Below the pieces are notes generated by a model that saw nothing but the letters and a program-made list of their open reading frames with translations, had not been told where the DNA came from and searched no databases. The position numbers and the translations under genes are program-made. Positions 1 to 15,274 of a stretch of 64,000 bases of DNA are shown here, piece after piece (position 1 is the stretch's first letter; each line of letters opens with the position of its first letter). Source of the DNA: Glandiceps talaboti. Lineage: Eukaryota > Hemichordata > Enteropneusta > Spengelidae. The stretch covers positions 23,679,342 through 23,743,341 of the forward strand of contig NC_135549.1 of NCBI RefSeq assembly GCF_964340395.1, read 5' to 3'.

Positions 1-1180
1 GAACACCAAAACGGTACCTCTAGTCTTACCAAAATGCCACAAGATACCACCACGAGGAATGTCATTCGTCGGGTGGTTAATTATACGTGGCAGCTCCGGA
101 CCAACTGAAAAAAATACCAGTCTGAGAATTCAATGATTATTTTCTGTTCAAACTTGTCCAGAAACAGTCAACATATCTTAAAGATATAACTGAATTTCTA
201 TGCCAAATCGAGAAAATACAAACATCTTCCAAACTGTTTTCTAGTCACTAATGAATCCATGTATACGAATAAGACCCATGATGAAGTTATACAATATGTA
301 TATGCTCTGCAATAACTACGGAAGTAAACACAAACAACGACCTCAATATGAAACCACCACCACCACCACCACCACCAGCAGCCAGTGTCCTACTTAAAAC
401 TAACAACTACAAATAGTATTAAAACACTTTGGAGTTCAGCAACGAATTCTACACTGTAACACACAGATATACGTGGATAGTGTATAATGGGCTTCAGCAG
501 AAATTGTCGACATCACATTCCATGCACTAGAACTGAAACTTAATACAATAGAAATAGCCAACGAATGGATACAGACTTGGTTCCGTTATCATAATGACAG
601 GTTCATGATATTTACAGGAACTGATCAGAAGGAATTGAAAGAATTTACAGAAATATGCAACAAGTCCACAAAACATACACATTCACTTACAACTACTCTA
701 TAACTGAAGTAACAACTTGAAAGCTGGATGTCTACAAAGGCTAAAGATTCCCGAATTCAAACATTATTCTTGATGTGAAAATTAAAACTCACACCAAATT
801 TAACAAACAGCCACGTGTCAATTCTTGGATCGAAAATCATTTCACCCTAAATCAGTCTTCAAAGTTGTCATCAGGGGTGAAACAATACGATACACAAGAA
901 CCTGCAATAACAAATCCGATTTTATTGCAAAACGTAACATATTCGCACAGAAACTAAAAGAAATGGAATTTAGCCAGTCAGAAATTAACCAATTATCACC
1001 CATATATACAATAGAATTGAATATCCTTCTAAAACAAGACACAAAACAATATTCACTATAACCTACCACCCCTTCTTTCAAGGAAATAAAAGAAACACTG
1101 AAAATACACGGGAATTCGACTATATCTAACACCGCCAATACTGGATAAAATAAATATTTACATATGACTTGTTTTACTGT
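1..1180 (+). mobile_element. Penelope-like element (PLE) reverse transcriptase relic in intron 1 of copy A
   Basis: Broken plus-strand frames read as the C-terminal half of a PLE reverse transcriptase. Around 560-640 a frame gives RYHNDRFMIFTGT followed by an acidic/Leu stretch, which matches the family segment after the catalytic box. Around 760-960 frames give KTHTKFNKQP and then GETIRYTRTCNNKSDF, a hallmark of PLE proteins. Near 1070 TYHP-type and FKEIK residues follow. Many stops and frameshifts show it is dead. The same relic lies at about 36600-37990 in intron 1 of copy B, so the insertion predates the A/B duplication. The family assignment rests on remembered PLE motifs; the nucleotide match between the two copies is seen directly. 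Confidence 0.72.
353..377 (+). repeat. (CCA)n microsatellite inside the PLE relic
   Basis: About eight CCA triplets read as polyproline in the RT frame. The homologous tract in the copy-B relic (37171-37213) is longer, so the array has changed length since the segmental duplication. Confidence 0.85.
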
Positions 1181-1190
1181 TTTCAATTAG

Positions 1191-3956
1191 AATGTTCATA
1201 CGATTGGTAAGGAAGACAATACTCATTCTGAACGTCGTTATCTGATGTCAGTAAATGGATTCGTAGGACCTAATCAACAATACATTCATTTTCGGAAAAC
1301 AGCGGCTGCTGCTTTATATTCAAATAGAACACTTGTTATGCCATACTTCTTTGCACAGATAGTATATCAAGAAAACGCAAGCAGTTGGCGAATGAAATTG
1401 GAGGATACATTTGATATAGACAAACTAAAGGAAATCCTTGATCTTGCTACTGTGGATGAATATAATCGTGACTGTGACCATAAACTTGAACTTCTCTTAA
1501 CTTCTGGAACTGATTATCAACCGAAATGGAGCAGTATGCTGGAAGAGCATCGCAGAGAATATTCAGTTTCTTTCCCAACTAATCTAACGGACTACCAACC
1601 ACTTGCTAATTTTACATCCGTACGCTGTCTTGGACTGTTCACTCCAGGGTTTTGGCATTCACCACCTTACCCGAGTAAACTACAAGGTGAAATGTTGGCA
1701 AAAGTTGACGATTATATTATCATGGCTTCGAAAATAAGGAAGACAGCTGATCAAATTGTACCGAAAATATGCAAGTGAAAACCATATGTTGCGATGCACT
1801 GGAGGAACAGAATCAAAGAAGTGTAGGTAGACACAATCATCAGTATATTAGAATTATATTATGTAGTTAGCTTTCATGTACAATTTCCTCGGGTGTAATG
1901 TTAAAATATGAGTAAAAATGTTTTAAATAACATTTACAGTGCCTTGATATACAAAATCAACTTAAAATCCACGTAGTGAAACTAACTGTATATGTAATCA
2001 TAATATTTACATTTATTTTTTTCTGTAAAATTTGTCCTGATAATTAAAACAAAATCAACTATACACTATTCTTCAATACATCGAACAAATTTGTATTTAG
2101 TTAATCCAATGAATCGTTTCTCTGAAAGTTTATATTTCCCATCTAACAAATAATGATTGATTAAAAGATGAGAAGAAAACTTTCAATTTTGTTTTTATTG
2201 TTTTTGAGAATGAGGCTTTCGACCACAGACGATATGAAAATCATTTCCTTTAAAAGAACATAATTTTTTGTTTAAAATGTCATCAGAAAGGTTTAAGGTC
2301 GTCACATTGTGTTCTTACTTGACTGTATTCATATACATTTATGTTTAATATGTTTTGTGACGATTGTATGTCTTTGTTAGTGTTTTTGATAGATACATTT
2401 GATATTCTTTGATATTCCAGAAATTACGTAATGAGGTTCGCCTCTTACAGCTTGAGCATATGCCATGTAAAGGACAATATTCCGTTTTGTGTGAGATTAT
2501 ACAACATCACGCATGGAATATATAACGAAGGTGTTTTCACACATTGAGGCATTAAGTTGAAATCTTAAAATGTTATGTATCCCTTCAACTTAGCCACTGT
2601 AATCCATCTTTAAAAAAATGACAAAATATAAAACTGTTACTTACTAATAACTACGATGTCCAGCTGCTAGATACTGATTTTTTGACTGACCCAAGTTATT
2701 TGCATAGAAGTCGTTACTAGGTTGAAATACTGCATCTCTTGAGGTGTCGCAGTAAGCAGAATAACCACCTATATGTGTCGATCGAAATTCTCACAAGAGG
2801 AACTTTTAACTCATAGCTCAATTGATCTAAACACAATTAAGCTAACCATGTCAGTTTAAAGCTTGTTATTCATAATATTCAATGTAATTAGACACAGTTC
2901 AATATTGGTATATTTTGTATCCATTTACAGTTGCACGAACCGTACTTGCTCGGAGGAGAGGCAAGCATACATGGGTGACTTAGGCAAGACTGGTATCGTG
3001 GCTGCAAAAGATATAGGAAAGTATATGATGGAAAGAAATCTCACATGCATCTATTTGGCGACTAAAGATGAGGTAAGATTGTAAAATAACCTTCAAAAGA
3101 AACGAAAATATATGTGTCATAATAAGTGTCAATGCTTAACAAAACACTAGATAGTCATGACATTATTAAGAATAAAACGCAAGTGAAGTTATCCATAATT
3201 GAAACACGCGCACACAACCCATGTGCATACGGCTAGAATACTGCCACTGTGGCAGGTACTTGTCCTGGGTAATTACACATATCAGAGGTAATCTCAAACT
3301 GGATATCCAACTGACCATGATCAGATCCATTAATTAATTAATTAATTAATTAATTCATTCATTCATTCATTCATTCATTAATTAGACAAACATATTTCAT
3401 ACTTATACGCTTCCTTTATCCACAGTCATTCCTTGAACTTTTGAAAGATGTTGGCATACCAACTGTCGTGGGCACCGAAGATATCAAGGCACCAAAATTT
3501 CCAGATGTTGAGGAAATTAAGCATGACAACTACTTCTGGTCATTGGTAGAACAAGAAATTTGCATTCGTAAGTCAGTGGGCACTTCAAATCTAAAGTGAA
3601 GGGGAGAATGTGGTGTTTCGACACTTTCCTACTTGCAAAGAATCCCATTGTCGATTTTACTTATTTGTGATACGCATTAAAATGTAGGTAAGAATAATTT
3701 CAAATGGAAAATATTCATCTCTTTTGAACAGACTACACCGTAGACAAATGTATGCCTGAAAGTCATAGACAATACAGACAACCGGAAATAATATATTTTA
3801 TTTTTATTTTCAAATACAGGTTCGACAATCTTTATATCCTGGCAGCATTCAAACTGGAGTGTTACCGTTCGACAATTCAGAAAAACTAGTGGAGCTGAAA
3901 GCGAATACTTGTTCAAGATTATTTCGTGGAAAGCTGGTGGCGTCGATCTTAAGTAG
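1191..3956 (+). pseudogene. Fucosyltransferase-like copy A: exons 2-5, one nonsense codon
   Basis: Exons 1191-1822, 2931-3072, 3426-3567 and 3820-3956 have the same lengths (632, 142, 142, 137), phases and GT/AG borders as copy B. The reading runs RYLMSVNGFVGPNQQ, then NRTLVMPYFF, VEQEIC and FISWQHSNWS, typical of GDP-fucose O-fucosyltransferase-like proteins, and ends at TAG 3954-3956. Exon 1 (membrane anchor) would lie before the window. The only disabling change seen is TGA at 1776-1778, where copy B has GGA. It falls seven codons before the HWRNR motif, so a product would lose the sugar-nucleotide half. Between the two exon 2 sequences only about six other residues differ, so the lesion is young. 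It could also be a sequencing error or a segregating null allele. Confidence 0.82.
3329..3383 (+). repeat. (ATTA)n/(ATTC)n tetranucleotide repeat in intron 3 of copy A
   Basis: A run of ATTA units followed by ATTC units. The same intron of copy B (41472-41490) has only a few ATTA units, so the array expanded or contracted after duplication. Confidence 0.85.
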
Positions 3957-4274
3957 TATATGCAGCCGAGCAAATTTAGTTAAGCTTTGTTTATGTTGCG
4001 GTCAGAATTTACGGAGGGGGGGGGAATGGTTGTGGCTGAGAGAAATGATTGTTGTCAGAATTGTTTGCGCCGTCGTCCCACCCCTCCCCTTCGCGCTCTG
4101 ACGAAATTTCATGACCCACCGTAATGAACCCAAGAATTTTTTTGTGGCCCCTCCCCTGGCTATACCTTTTAGTATGTGTAATTGTCAAGTTGTTGGGATA
4201 TGTCATCCTTAGCTGCAAGGATTTCGATTTCACTGCTGTGTTGTAGAGCGTTATCTGTGAACTACCACGTGCTG

Positions 4275-5160
4275 TCAGTAACGGTCAAGTGGGTCTGATA
4301 GTCTTCTTTTTCCTGTAACAATGTCTGTTGAACTGCGTCTGGACCTGCGATAATAATTTCTTTCTTCGATTTTCGAGGTCTTTTCAGTAATTTCCTCGAG
4401 ATCAACCAATTCTTTATATTGACCCTCAATTATCGAAGTTATTTTGTTGTGTCTTGTTTTCACATTTACCAACCTCCCCTGTACTTTATCTCTGTATTTT
4501 TCCACGGCTTTCTCGATTTCCACAGGCTCGTGACCATCCACTTTTGCATGGTCAAGGAAAAGCACACTGCAAGCAGATCGGTACGCAGCTGGCATCGGTT
4601 GTTGTCACAGAACAGAGTCAGTTCCTGATTTCTATGGTTCCTTCCTTTGTTGCAATAATCTTTCCGACCAAAGATTGATTCTTCCATGGCTTCTGGAGCT
4701 TTGGATAACTATGCAATGTTCTTCACTTTGTGTGTAGAAAGGCCACTTGTGTGTGAGCATCATGGCAAAACTGGCATAAGAAGGCCCTGCAATCAGAGCA
4801 GAATGACACAGCTGAAGAATTTTCCTTGCGACGACAACTCTGGCATGGAATCGAAAGACCGTGTCTGACTTTCTTCTGGGTTTTGAACAAGCCCTTCTGG
4901 TTCAAGACAATGAAGTTACTTGGGAAACCATCAGCTTTTGATTTAGGGGTTTTCGTCTTCTGCCTACATTCTGGGCAATCGAAATCTGGTTGTTCTTTTA
5001 TGTAGTCGCCAAGGCAAGGTTTACAATATGTGTTAAGACACGGCAGATATTTAGGTAACCTGTGACTATCATCGTATTGCTTTTCACATATCTTACAAGT
5101 CAAGAATCTTTCATCAAAATCTTCCTAAGTTATTTATCTGCACTGAACTGATACCGGCCA
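4275..5160 (-). pseudogene. TRIM-like (RING, B-box) pseudogene
   Basis: Minus-strand frames give, in order: DFDERFLTCKIC before a RING finger (CKIC, PCLNTYCKPC, CPEC), the linker GFPSNFIVLNQ, a first B-box (CQSC, CSDC, CQFC), then in shifted frames a second B-box (ELTLFC, HAKVDGHEPV) and the start of a coiled coil (VEKYRDKVQ). This is the RING/B-box/B-box/coiled-coil order of TRIM ubiquitin ligases. Breaks: a frameshift and stop before the RING, a stop at 4723 after the first B-box, a frameshift inside the second B-box and an end before any C-terminal domain. The RING histidine of the usual CLHTYC is Asn. No introns are seen, so it may be a processed copy or the relic of an intronless TRIM gene. 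Confidence 0.72.
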
Positions 5161-6379
5161 TGACGCTTGTACCTGAACCTGAAGATAACAACGAAGCAAG
5201 TCTTGCTGAAGTCTCAAATTGATATTTAATGAGTAGCCTGGACTAACTACATTTGTAGTACTCATGGACTCCATTTGACGTGTGTTTCAAATTGAAAAGA
5301 AGTACTGTTACGATCCAAAATATCGTATTTCGGAATTATGGGAATAAATTCTACATTTCGGCATTGTAGGTCATAGGTCAGAAGTAGCCTGGGGATTACG
5401 AATCTGGGCAAACATGGTGTAACTGAAATTCACATGTTTGGTTAAAGAAAAGTACATAATAACTTTTATGATTCCATGATCTTATGGTGTGATTTTCTAT
5501 ATTTAGTCGTTGTGTAAATTCCATTGTATTGGAAGTATACTTAAAGTGAGAATTAAACATCCAGAAGCACTCGGGTAGGTGATTCTGGCAAGCCGAAATC
5601 TATTCTCGGTCGTGACTAATTCCCGACTTGGACCTGAACGATCCCCTACGAGAGTATGAGTGTGTGAGTGCTAGAGTGCAACGTTAGAACTATCCATACT
5701 TATACCGTTCAACTCCATGACTCGCAACAGTACCATTTGTATGTAGTAAATAAAACCTGTATCAAGGAATGCTTTCAGATTACATCAATTTAGCATCTAC
5801 ATCTTCATGTCATAGAAAATGGAGCATCCCACTATCGATAAGGGGGAATTGTTTGCTACCTTGAATATTTTCTGTCGCCAATCCAGGCCCTTAAGGCAAA
5901 GCAATATGTATTACAATCAGATCATAACATATTCAATAACTACGTTTTTATTGTGATGGGGATAGTCAATATTTGTTAAATACAAGGTCTGGCAGAAGTG
6001 CTGACATTTTATGATTATCCTTTTGATAACGTAATATTCTGCAGCGTTTTCAGACACTTCCCCGTAAATATTGAAGCCAAATTTAATAAGTTCCTTCTTA
6101 CCATTTTTTGTGTTTGGACTGAGGACATTTAATCTGAAAATAATTATTTCTTGACTCATATAATCATACATATAAATATTGGAAGTTGATGCATGTTTTT
6201 GGTAAATGTTGTCATGTTAAATATTTGATGCACCTGTAGGCCTAGGACACTGGGCACAACTGTATTATATGTGCTAAGTAAGGCAGAGTCGTGATCACCT
6301 TGAAAAGGAAACAAAATCAAACCAATTCTGTTCTGGAAAGACCTTCTCTACATTAACGAGGACGATGTTCGTAAAGTAT
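5161..6379. other. Spacer without recognisable gene
   Basis: No coding frame with family signatures, no RNA gene and no clear repeat boundary was recognised. Short frames on both strands lack splice context and look like chance. Confidence 0.5.
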
Positions 6380-6645
6380 CTTTTATATATATATATAACT
6401 CGGTGAGTATCCAATCTGCTAAGTCAGTGCTCTATACCGCAGTGGCAGAGCGTAACTATTACGCTACCAGACCCAGAATGGAACAGCCACGAAAGGTAAA
6501 CCCGAACTACTCTCTAAAGAACATTCCCCTCCCACCTTCGAACACTTACACAAAAAAACTCATCGAAAAAACTGAAAGCGTCATCCGGAGAATGCGAAGG
6601 AAGGCATTCTTTTTCCTCAAAAACTATATATGTATGCATATATAT
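6380..6645 (+). mobile_element. PLE N-terminal ORF fragment
   Basis: A frame (ATG-independent, open from about 6400) reads ERNYYATRPRMEQPRKVN, then YSLKNIPLPP and RRMRRKAFFFL. A conserved 'Tyr-Ser-x-Lys-Asn-Ile-Pro-x-Pro' stretch followed by a basic 'R-x-x-R-x-K-A-x-F-F-L' stretch is what I know from the N-terminal region of PLE polyproteins. The frame stops being PLE-like after KN and runs into a short TA tract and the 256-bp repeat at 6649. The fragment is too short to be autonomous. Confidence 0.58.
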
Positions 6646-6648
6646 ACA

Positions 6649-6904
6649 CTAGTAGAAAAAATAGTACAGTTTACGACACTTTCCGTACTATAGTTCAGAT
6701 TGAGTTCAATTCTGTACTTTTATGCTGATGAGGTGGACGTTTCTGTACTTTCCCATTAGCGCCTGTCTAATCGGATTATACTCGATCTGAAAAATAGTTC
6801 AGATTGCGAGTCGGAAGTGATTTGAATACATTTGCATTTAGTTCAGAATATATTCATGAGTTCACCCCCATAACCGGGCAGTAAACAAATGAATATTCAA
6901 ATCT
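6649..6904 (+). repeat. 256-bp dispersed repeat, copy 1
   Basis: Begins CTAGTAGAAAAAATAG and ends GAATATTCAAATCTA. The reverse complement lies at 23858-24115 with near identity across the full length. Both copies have TA-rich DNA and then PLE material on the CTAGTAG side. No coding capacity. It may be a non-autonomous element or a terminal part of a PLE. Confidence 0.8.
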
Positions 6905-7911
6905 ACCGTGCTTGCAATCAATACGTACATAAACGCTATACGTGTAGCTAGTGTATTCGATACATATGTATGTATATAAGCAGGCTTATGATATGAACTA
7001 CATGGTTAGGACGTACGTAGATTGTAATATCACAGGGCTCATTTTGAAATAAATGTTCGTAGTACGCCTTTTCATTATGCACTACATACCGCCACCACTA
7101 AACGTGTTTCACATTTCTACGCGTTTGATGCATAGTAATACAGATTTAGATGACATGACAATCGTTTCCAATAATAGTTTAAAATTGGGCCACAAATATT
7201 GCTAGTGTATGGAGCTTCTTAACAAACCTGACCGGCCAATAGCGTCAACAAACTCACAGTAGAGACGTGCTGACAGATTTGAGTCTGTGGACATTATTTC
7301 TAGCTAAGTAAAATTGAGTGACTATTGGGAATATTATATGGCATCCATGTCGTCCATGTCGTCTATAGTTTCTGACTGACCGTGTTATGTACAACGTAAC
7401 GCTGAACGAAATACGGTCCATCAGGAATTAACTAGACTAACCTCTATGGGAATAGTATTCTTGTCCATGTGTCGTTTATAGAACAATTAAGTGTTAGGGT
7501 GTGATCTTCACAGTAATAAACAAGCCTTTAGAAGAACAACAGGTATTCACGCCTCAAATATCTTGGGCATCATCCAAATTACGATCATGAGCACCAAAGT
7601 AAAGGAAATACTTAATGACGTTCGGCATGCAGAACCCCCCCCCCCCGGGCCCGTACCTATGGGTACATGCCCGGCATCCATGTAACTGTTATATCACTCT
7701 ACGTGACGATTCTGAGGGCCCTCATCTCTTATTCTCTTGTTTTATTTCAATTATACTCATAACTCCTGTTTTTATAGTATAACTGTACAATTGGCTTCGA
7801 TCAGTGCATTCCAGATTTTCATGAGTCATGAGTGCACATTGCACAGATATCTGCAGAATACTTAAAAGGATTATGGGTAATGTATGCATATGCGGGAAAA
7901 ACAAACTGCTG
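6905..7911. other. Spacer without recognisable gene
   Basis: AT-rich sequence with a poly-C tract near 7638. No family signature was found on either strand. Confidence 0.5.
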
Positions 7912-8083
7912 TAAGGAGCATAGTCTCGCTGCCAGACTCGAGACTATCGTCCCTAATCTGTTTACCGAGCGGCGCAGCCGCGAGAATAGAGGGGGACTGG
8001 TCCCGCTCTTCTCGCGGCTGCGCCGCTCGGTAAACAGATTAGGGACGATAGTCTCGAGTCTGGCAGCGAGACTATAAGGAGCA
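7912..8083. mobile_element. Foldback element of 154 bp with 9-bp target duplication (Mutator-type candidate)
   Basis: The element at 7921-8074 has perfect 66-bp inverted arms (7921-7986 and 8009-8074) around a 22-bp centre. Direct 9-bp copies of TAAGGAGCA flank it (7912-7920 and 8075-8083). Termini are TAGTCTCG...CGAGACTA. A 9-bp duplication with long terminal inverted repeats is the pattern of Mutator-like (MULE) elements; the class is inferred, the structure is seen. The perfect arms suggest a recent insertion. The reading across the arms is not a gene. Confidence 0.9.

Positions 8084-10295
<2,212 letters not shown>

Positions 10296-10374
<79 letters not shown>
10296..10374 (+). repeat. (GA)n microsatellite, about 79 bp
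   Basis: Uninterrupted GA/AG dinucleotides, the second such array within 1.1 kb. Confidence 0.97.
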
Positions 10375-10375
<1 letters not shown>

Positions 10376-10394
10376 CATACACTTATACAAATGT

Positions 10395-10545
10395 AAATTT
10401 ACTTGGTAAACAACTGCTCCTGAGGTTTAATTTTGGTTCAAATCATGAGCAGAATATTCGGGGGCCCTTTCAGACCATCACAATTGTCATGCCCCCCTCC
10501 CTTTGAACCTCAATTTTGTTCATGCCCCCCCCGTAAATTCTGACT
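10395..10545 (+). repeat. Dispersed repeat R1, copy 1
   Basis: A stretch with the order TGCTCCTGAGGTT, TTGGTTCAAATCATGAGCA, GGGCCCTTTCAGAC and CATGCCCCCC. Related copies lie at 16241-16350 and 42258-42366, with a tail-only copy at 47388. No coding capacity; type unknown. Confidence 0.6.
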
Positions 10546-10559
10546 CCAGCATAATTTCA

Positions 10560-11390
10560 AGTTTATTCCGAGCTCGGTATTACAGGCATTCGACTAGAGT
10601 CTTTATACCTCAAAGATATACAACAGTCCATTTCTGTACAAGGCATATCAGAAACCAAACATTTGCAGTGTGGAGTGTCACAAAACCCTGTGCTTGGTCC
10701 ACTCTTACACGCGTATGCTGTCTATACACATCACCACTTGGAAAGCTAATCCGACATCAAAATCTCAATATGCAACAACATGCAGACGACAACCAGATTT
10801 ACCAATATATTTCCCCAATCACATACGTCAACTACAGTAACTAAGATGGAAACTGTTGCACATGATATTAAACGACCCAAAATAAGCTAGTTTAATGATG
10901 GCAAAACCGAGGTCCTCCTTATCACGTCTCAGTTCAACAGGCTTCCTCGTCTCATGAACCACATCAACATGGGATCGTCTTCTGTGCAGTTAGTGGATTC
11001 AGCATGTACCATTTGTGTAACAATTGATGACCGTTATAACCTCAAGAAGCACATCTCGTTGACATGTAGATCAGTTCTTTTTCACCCCCGAACAATAGGT
11101 CGCATCATTGACAGTGGAGGGGGCCCCTCCACTGTCTATGGTCGCATACGCCAGTATCTTACAAACGGAGTTTGTCAGAACCTTGGTCATGCACTTATAT
11201 CATCGATACCTGACTACTGAATGGCCCTTCTGTATGGGCTGCCAGCTAAAAACATTGTCCCTCTTGAACATGCCCAAAATACAGCAGCTAGGATTGTGTC
11301 AGGTACAAAGAAAACAGATGACGTCACATCGGTTCTTTCAATAACACAGTTTAGTTAGAAATCACACTGGCGTCAAGTGCAGTTACATAA
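10560..11390 (+). mobile_element. LINE (non-LTR) reverse transcriptase relic
   Basis: Frames read VLGPLLHAYAVYTSPLG, then QHADDNQIYQY (the Y/F-x-D-D catalytic box as HADD), then a C-terminal region with KKHISLTCRS, TIGRI-RQYLT, HALISSIPDY, LLYGLPAKNI and AQNTAARIVSG. These are the standard blocks of a CR1/L2/RTE-like RT up to its 3' part. Several frame changes and stops make it non-functional. A 34-bp palindrome at 11106-11139 interrupts the TIGRI/RQYLT block. Confidence 0.78.
11098..11147. mobile_element. Micro palindromic insertion (34 bp) with 8-bp target duplication, CATAGAC family
   Basis: The element at 11106-11139 runs CATTGACAGTGGAGGG to CCCTCCACTGTCTAT and is nearly a perfect palindrome. 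GGTCGCAT flanks it at 11098-11105 and 11140-11147. Taking out the element and one flank rejoins the LINE frame at the conserved block without changing phase (42 bp). Confidence 0.8.
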
Positions 11391-11418
11391 TATACCAGTA
11401 GGTAGGGCCTACATGTAC

Positions 11419-11458
11419 ATGTAGTCTCAGGTCACTACATTGTGGTCTGAGATGTAGT
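11419..11458. mobile_element. Micro palindromic insertion (26 bp) with 7-bp target duplication, CTCAG family
   Basis: The element at 11426-11451 starts CTCAGGTCACT and ends GTGGTCTGAG. ATGTAGT flanks it at 11419-11425 and 11452-11458. Confidence 0.65.
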
Positions 11459-11619
11459 TTACACCACTATGACCTAAGAACTTGAACCAGGGCTGAGGAG
11501 AAGTGGTCTGAGGTTAAAGTTTTGCAGCTCTCGTTCAGCAATCTCAAAACATTTCAGCCTACTTCCCGTAATGAACACTTGTCAAGCATTTTTGTAGCTC
11601 CCATACTCAAAGACTACAT

Positions 11620-11995
11620 ATATATTTATATACGACTCAAAATATAACACTGAAATTTACTTTGAACACGTTCAGTTTCAGTAGACCTATTAAAACCCAA
11701 AATCTCCACTGTATAATTTAATATCGGTAATAGTTTACAGTCAAAAACTTTTAAATTTAGTTTTGACTAGGAGGTCCCCAAGTTTTGCAAGTTGACTCAT
11801 GACCGCAATCATTGCTTTACTCGCTTGAGCTGCAAGCGCTAAATACCATAGACCACTGCTTGATATAATCACGCCTAGATATTCATAAAAAGCGAACAAC
11901 GTCGAGTTTATGACCACCAATAACCACTTTTCAATTTTCTTAAGAATTTCATCTCTTAGTAAATACAATAATTTTAGTTTTGACATACATGTAAT
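11620..11995 (-). mobile_element. LINE RT C-terminal relic (minus strand)
   Basis: The minus strand reads YEYLGVIISSSG, then QASKAMIAVMSQLAKLGDL and FDCKLLPILNY. This matches the post-catalytic block of non-LTR RTs (YLG-x-x-x-S-x-x-G, then F-D-x-x-x-x-P-I-L-x-Y). It sits back to back with the plus-strand LINE relic and is a different family. Confidence 0.68.
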
Positions 11996-11999
11996 TTAC

Positions 12000-12980
12000 T
12001 TTCAAAAGACAATGTTAGAAACCCCTACCCCATTGATTCCTGTGGGAACATGCCTTTCGTGAAGAAAAAATGGTTACATAACATGTCTACAAGAATTGTT
12101 GGAGAATGTCTATGTAGAATGCCACACTGATCCCATATCCATATCCACACCTTGAGTTTTATTTTTATTGTTCTTCAATGATCTCCTTCAAAGTAATAGT
12201 CTGGATGCCAATATGGTTTCTAACTAAACCACGTCTAGCCAAAAGCCCCTCAAATAGCACAAAAAGTTGTTCACCCAATCAGTGAAACCTAAATGTTTTG
12301 GTGATGTAAACAGTATATAAGTAGCATCATGGGCTGACAAATATACCACATTTGAACATTACTGTCCCAATAAACACTAACTTTATGAGGGACTGTGTTA
12401 TTGGTTAGAGTTTTGTGATTTATTAACAAAGACATGATGTTAATGACTGTGTGGGTGGCTGTAAATGAATTTTAAATTGCATCTCATGCATTTCAAGACT
12501 TCTAGAGTGACGACTCTGACTATACTTTGAGTGGAGGTATAAATGGTAATGATACAGTATAGGAACTAGACTATCAAAGTAATTACCTTGTCCAAAAGAC
12601 TACAGTCGGATATTAATCTCACCATTAATGCCTGAATTTATGTCTATCAAGGTGGATCTGATAAGATCATGGAAATCGAGAAACTTTCATCACTTTGGAC
12701 TTGAGCATTGAATACATTTGTGAAGTACTCAGACCATGATTCATGTTTTTTTTTAGAGATTAATTCCACTAGATCGTCCACTAAATCGTCCACGAAAACA
12801 AATACATTCTATCATTCCACCATGTCACTCAACAACGCGCATCGAATTCTATCACTTGAATTTCCGTTATTTAGTCGTCTGAAGATCGTAACGGCCTCCG
12901 TACCATAACTTGTGTACTTTGTGTAAATACAGCTCTACTTCTCAGTATTGAGCACTTTTCCTTCAGTTTATGACTTACCT
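12000..12980. other. Spacer; contains an empty site for a micro palindrome
   Basis: No gene recognised. The segment 12200-12240 and flanks match 19447-19560, but here TAACTAAACC continues directly into ACGTCTAG, while the copy near 19476 carries a 35-bp insertion at that point. Confidence 0.6.

Positions 12981-12982
<2 letters not shown>

Positions 12983-13076
<94 letters not shown>
12983..13076. repeat. (TA)n microsatellite, about 94 bp
   Basis: Uninterrupted TA dinucleotides. The Ile-Tyr frame across it is not a gene. Confidence 0.97.
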
Positions 13077-13077
<1 letters not shown>

Positions 13078-13468
13078 CCATTGCTCGGTTGACGGCAACG
13101 CGGTCAAAGATATCGGGTTCTTTGCACAATACACGTGTATATAGAAATGATGTCCCTTAAATTTCCCCTCTTTTCATTCTTGCTCTTTTCAACTACAATA
13201 TAGATTTTGATAATTTCCATAGGTCTCATGAGATATACTCTTCAAGGAAAAACAAGTTCGTGTCGGAGTTTGACACGAGAATAGTCTGTGCTTGGAGTAA
13301 TTATACTGTCAGTATAATTTCTCAAAGGTATGTGTTATCGTGGAAGTTTAAACATTATTTATACTTTAATGGTGTTATAGATTTTGACCCAAGCTATGCA
13401 TGCCACGGTCACAAGCTATATTGCGTCAGATCGATTTGCCAAACAAGTTTGCCAGAATTAACGCATCC

Positions 13469-13515
13469 CATCAAACCATGGACCCTCCACAAAGGTGGAG
13501 TGTCTATGGTCAAAC
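13469..13515. mobile_element. Micro palindromic insertion (31 bp), CATAGAC family
   Basis: The element at 13477-13507 runs from CATGGACCCTCCAC over AAAG to GTGGAGTGTCTAT. Flanks CATCAAAC and GGTCAAAC share the last six of eight bases, so the target duplication has decayed or is shorter. Confidence 0.6.
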
Positions 13516-13769
13516 AAATGACAGGTCGCAGAAACTATGGTCATGGAAGTATGAACGTCGTTTATACTTGTACGCCGTGACATACAATGAGCGCAGTGCC
13601 ATGATTGACCGGATTATTCAGTGTCGACAATCCCAGTTAATATAATCCCAAAGGCAAACTTGTTTTATTTACCACCTTGCCAAGCAACACAGGGTGGTGG
13701 CGAGGCGAAGTTGTAATGTACTGTCGCTTTGATATTCACGATTTTGGAAAGGAAATAGATAACATCGGG

Positions 13770-15240
<1,471 letters not shown>

Positions 15241-15274
15241 ATAATTCTATTTCAAAGACATCTGCTCTGCATTC

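Noticed and set aside
6728-6760. CTGATGAGGTGG in the 256-bp repeat as a hammerhead core
   Set aside because: No GAAA follows within reach and no stems I or III could be drawn.
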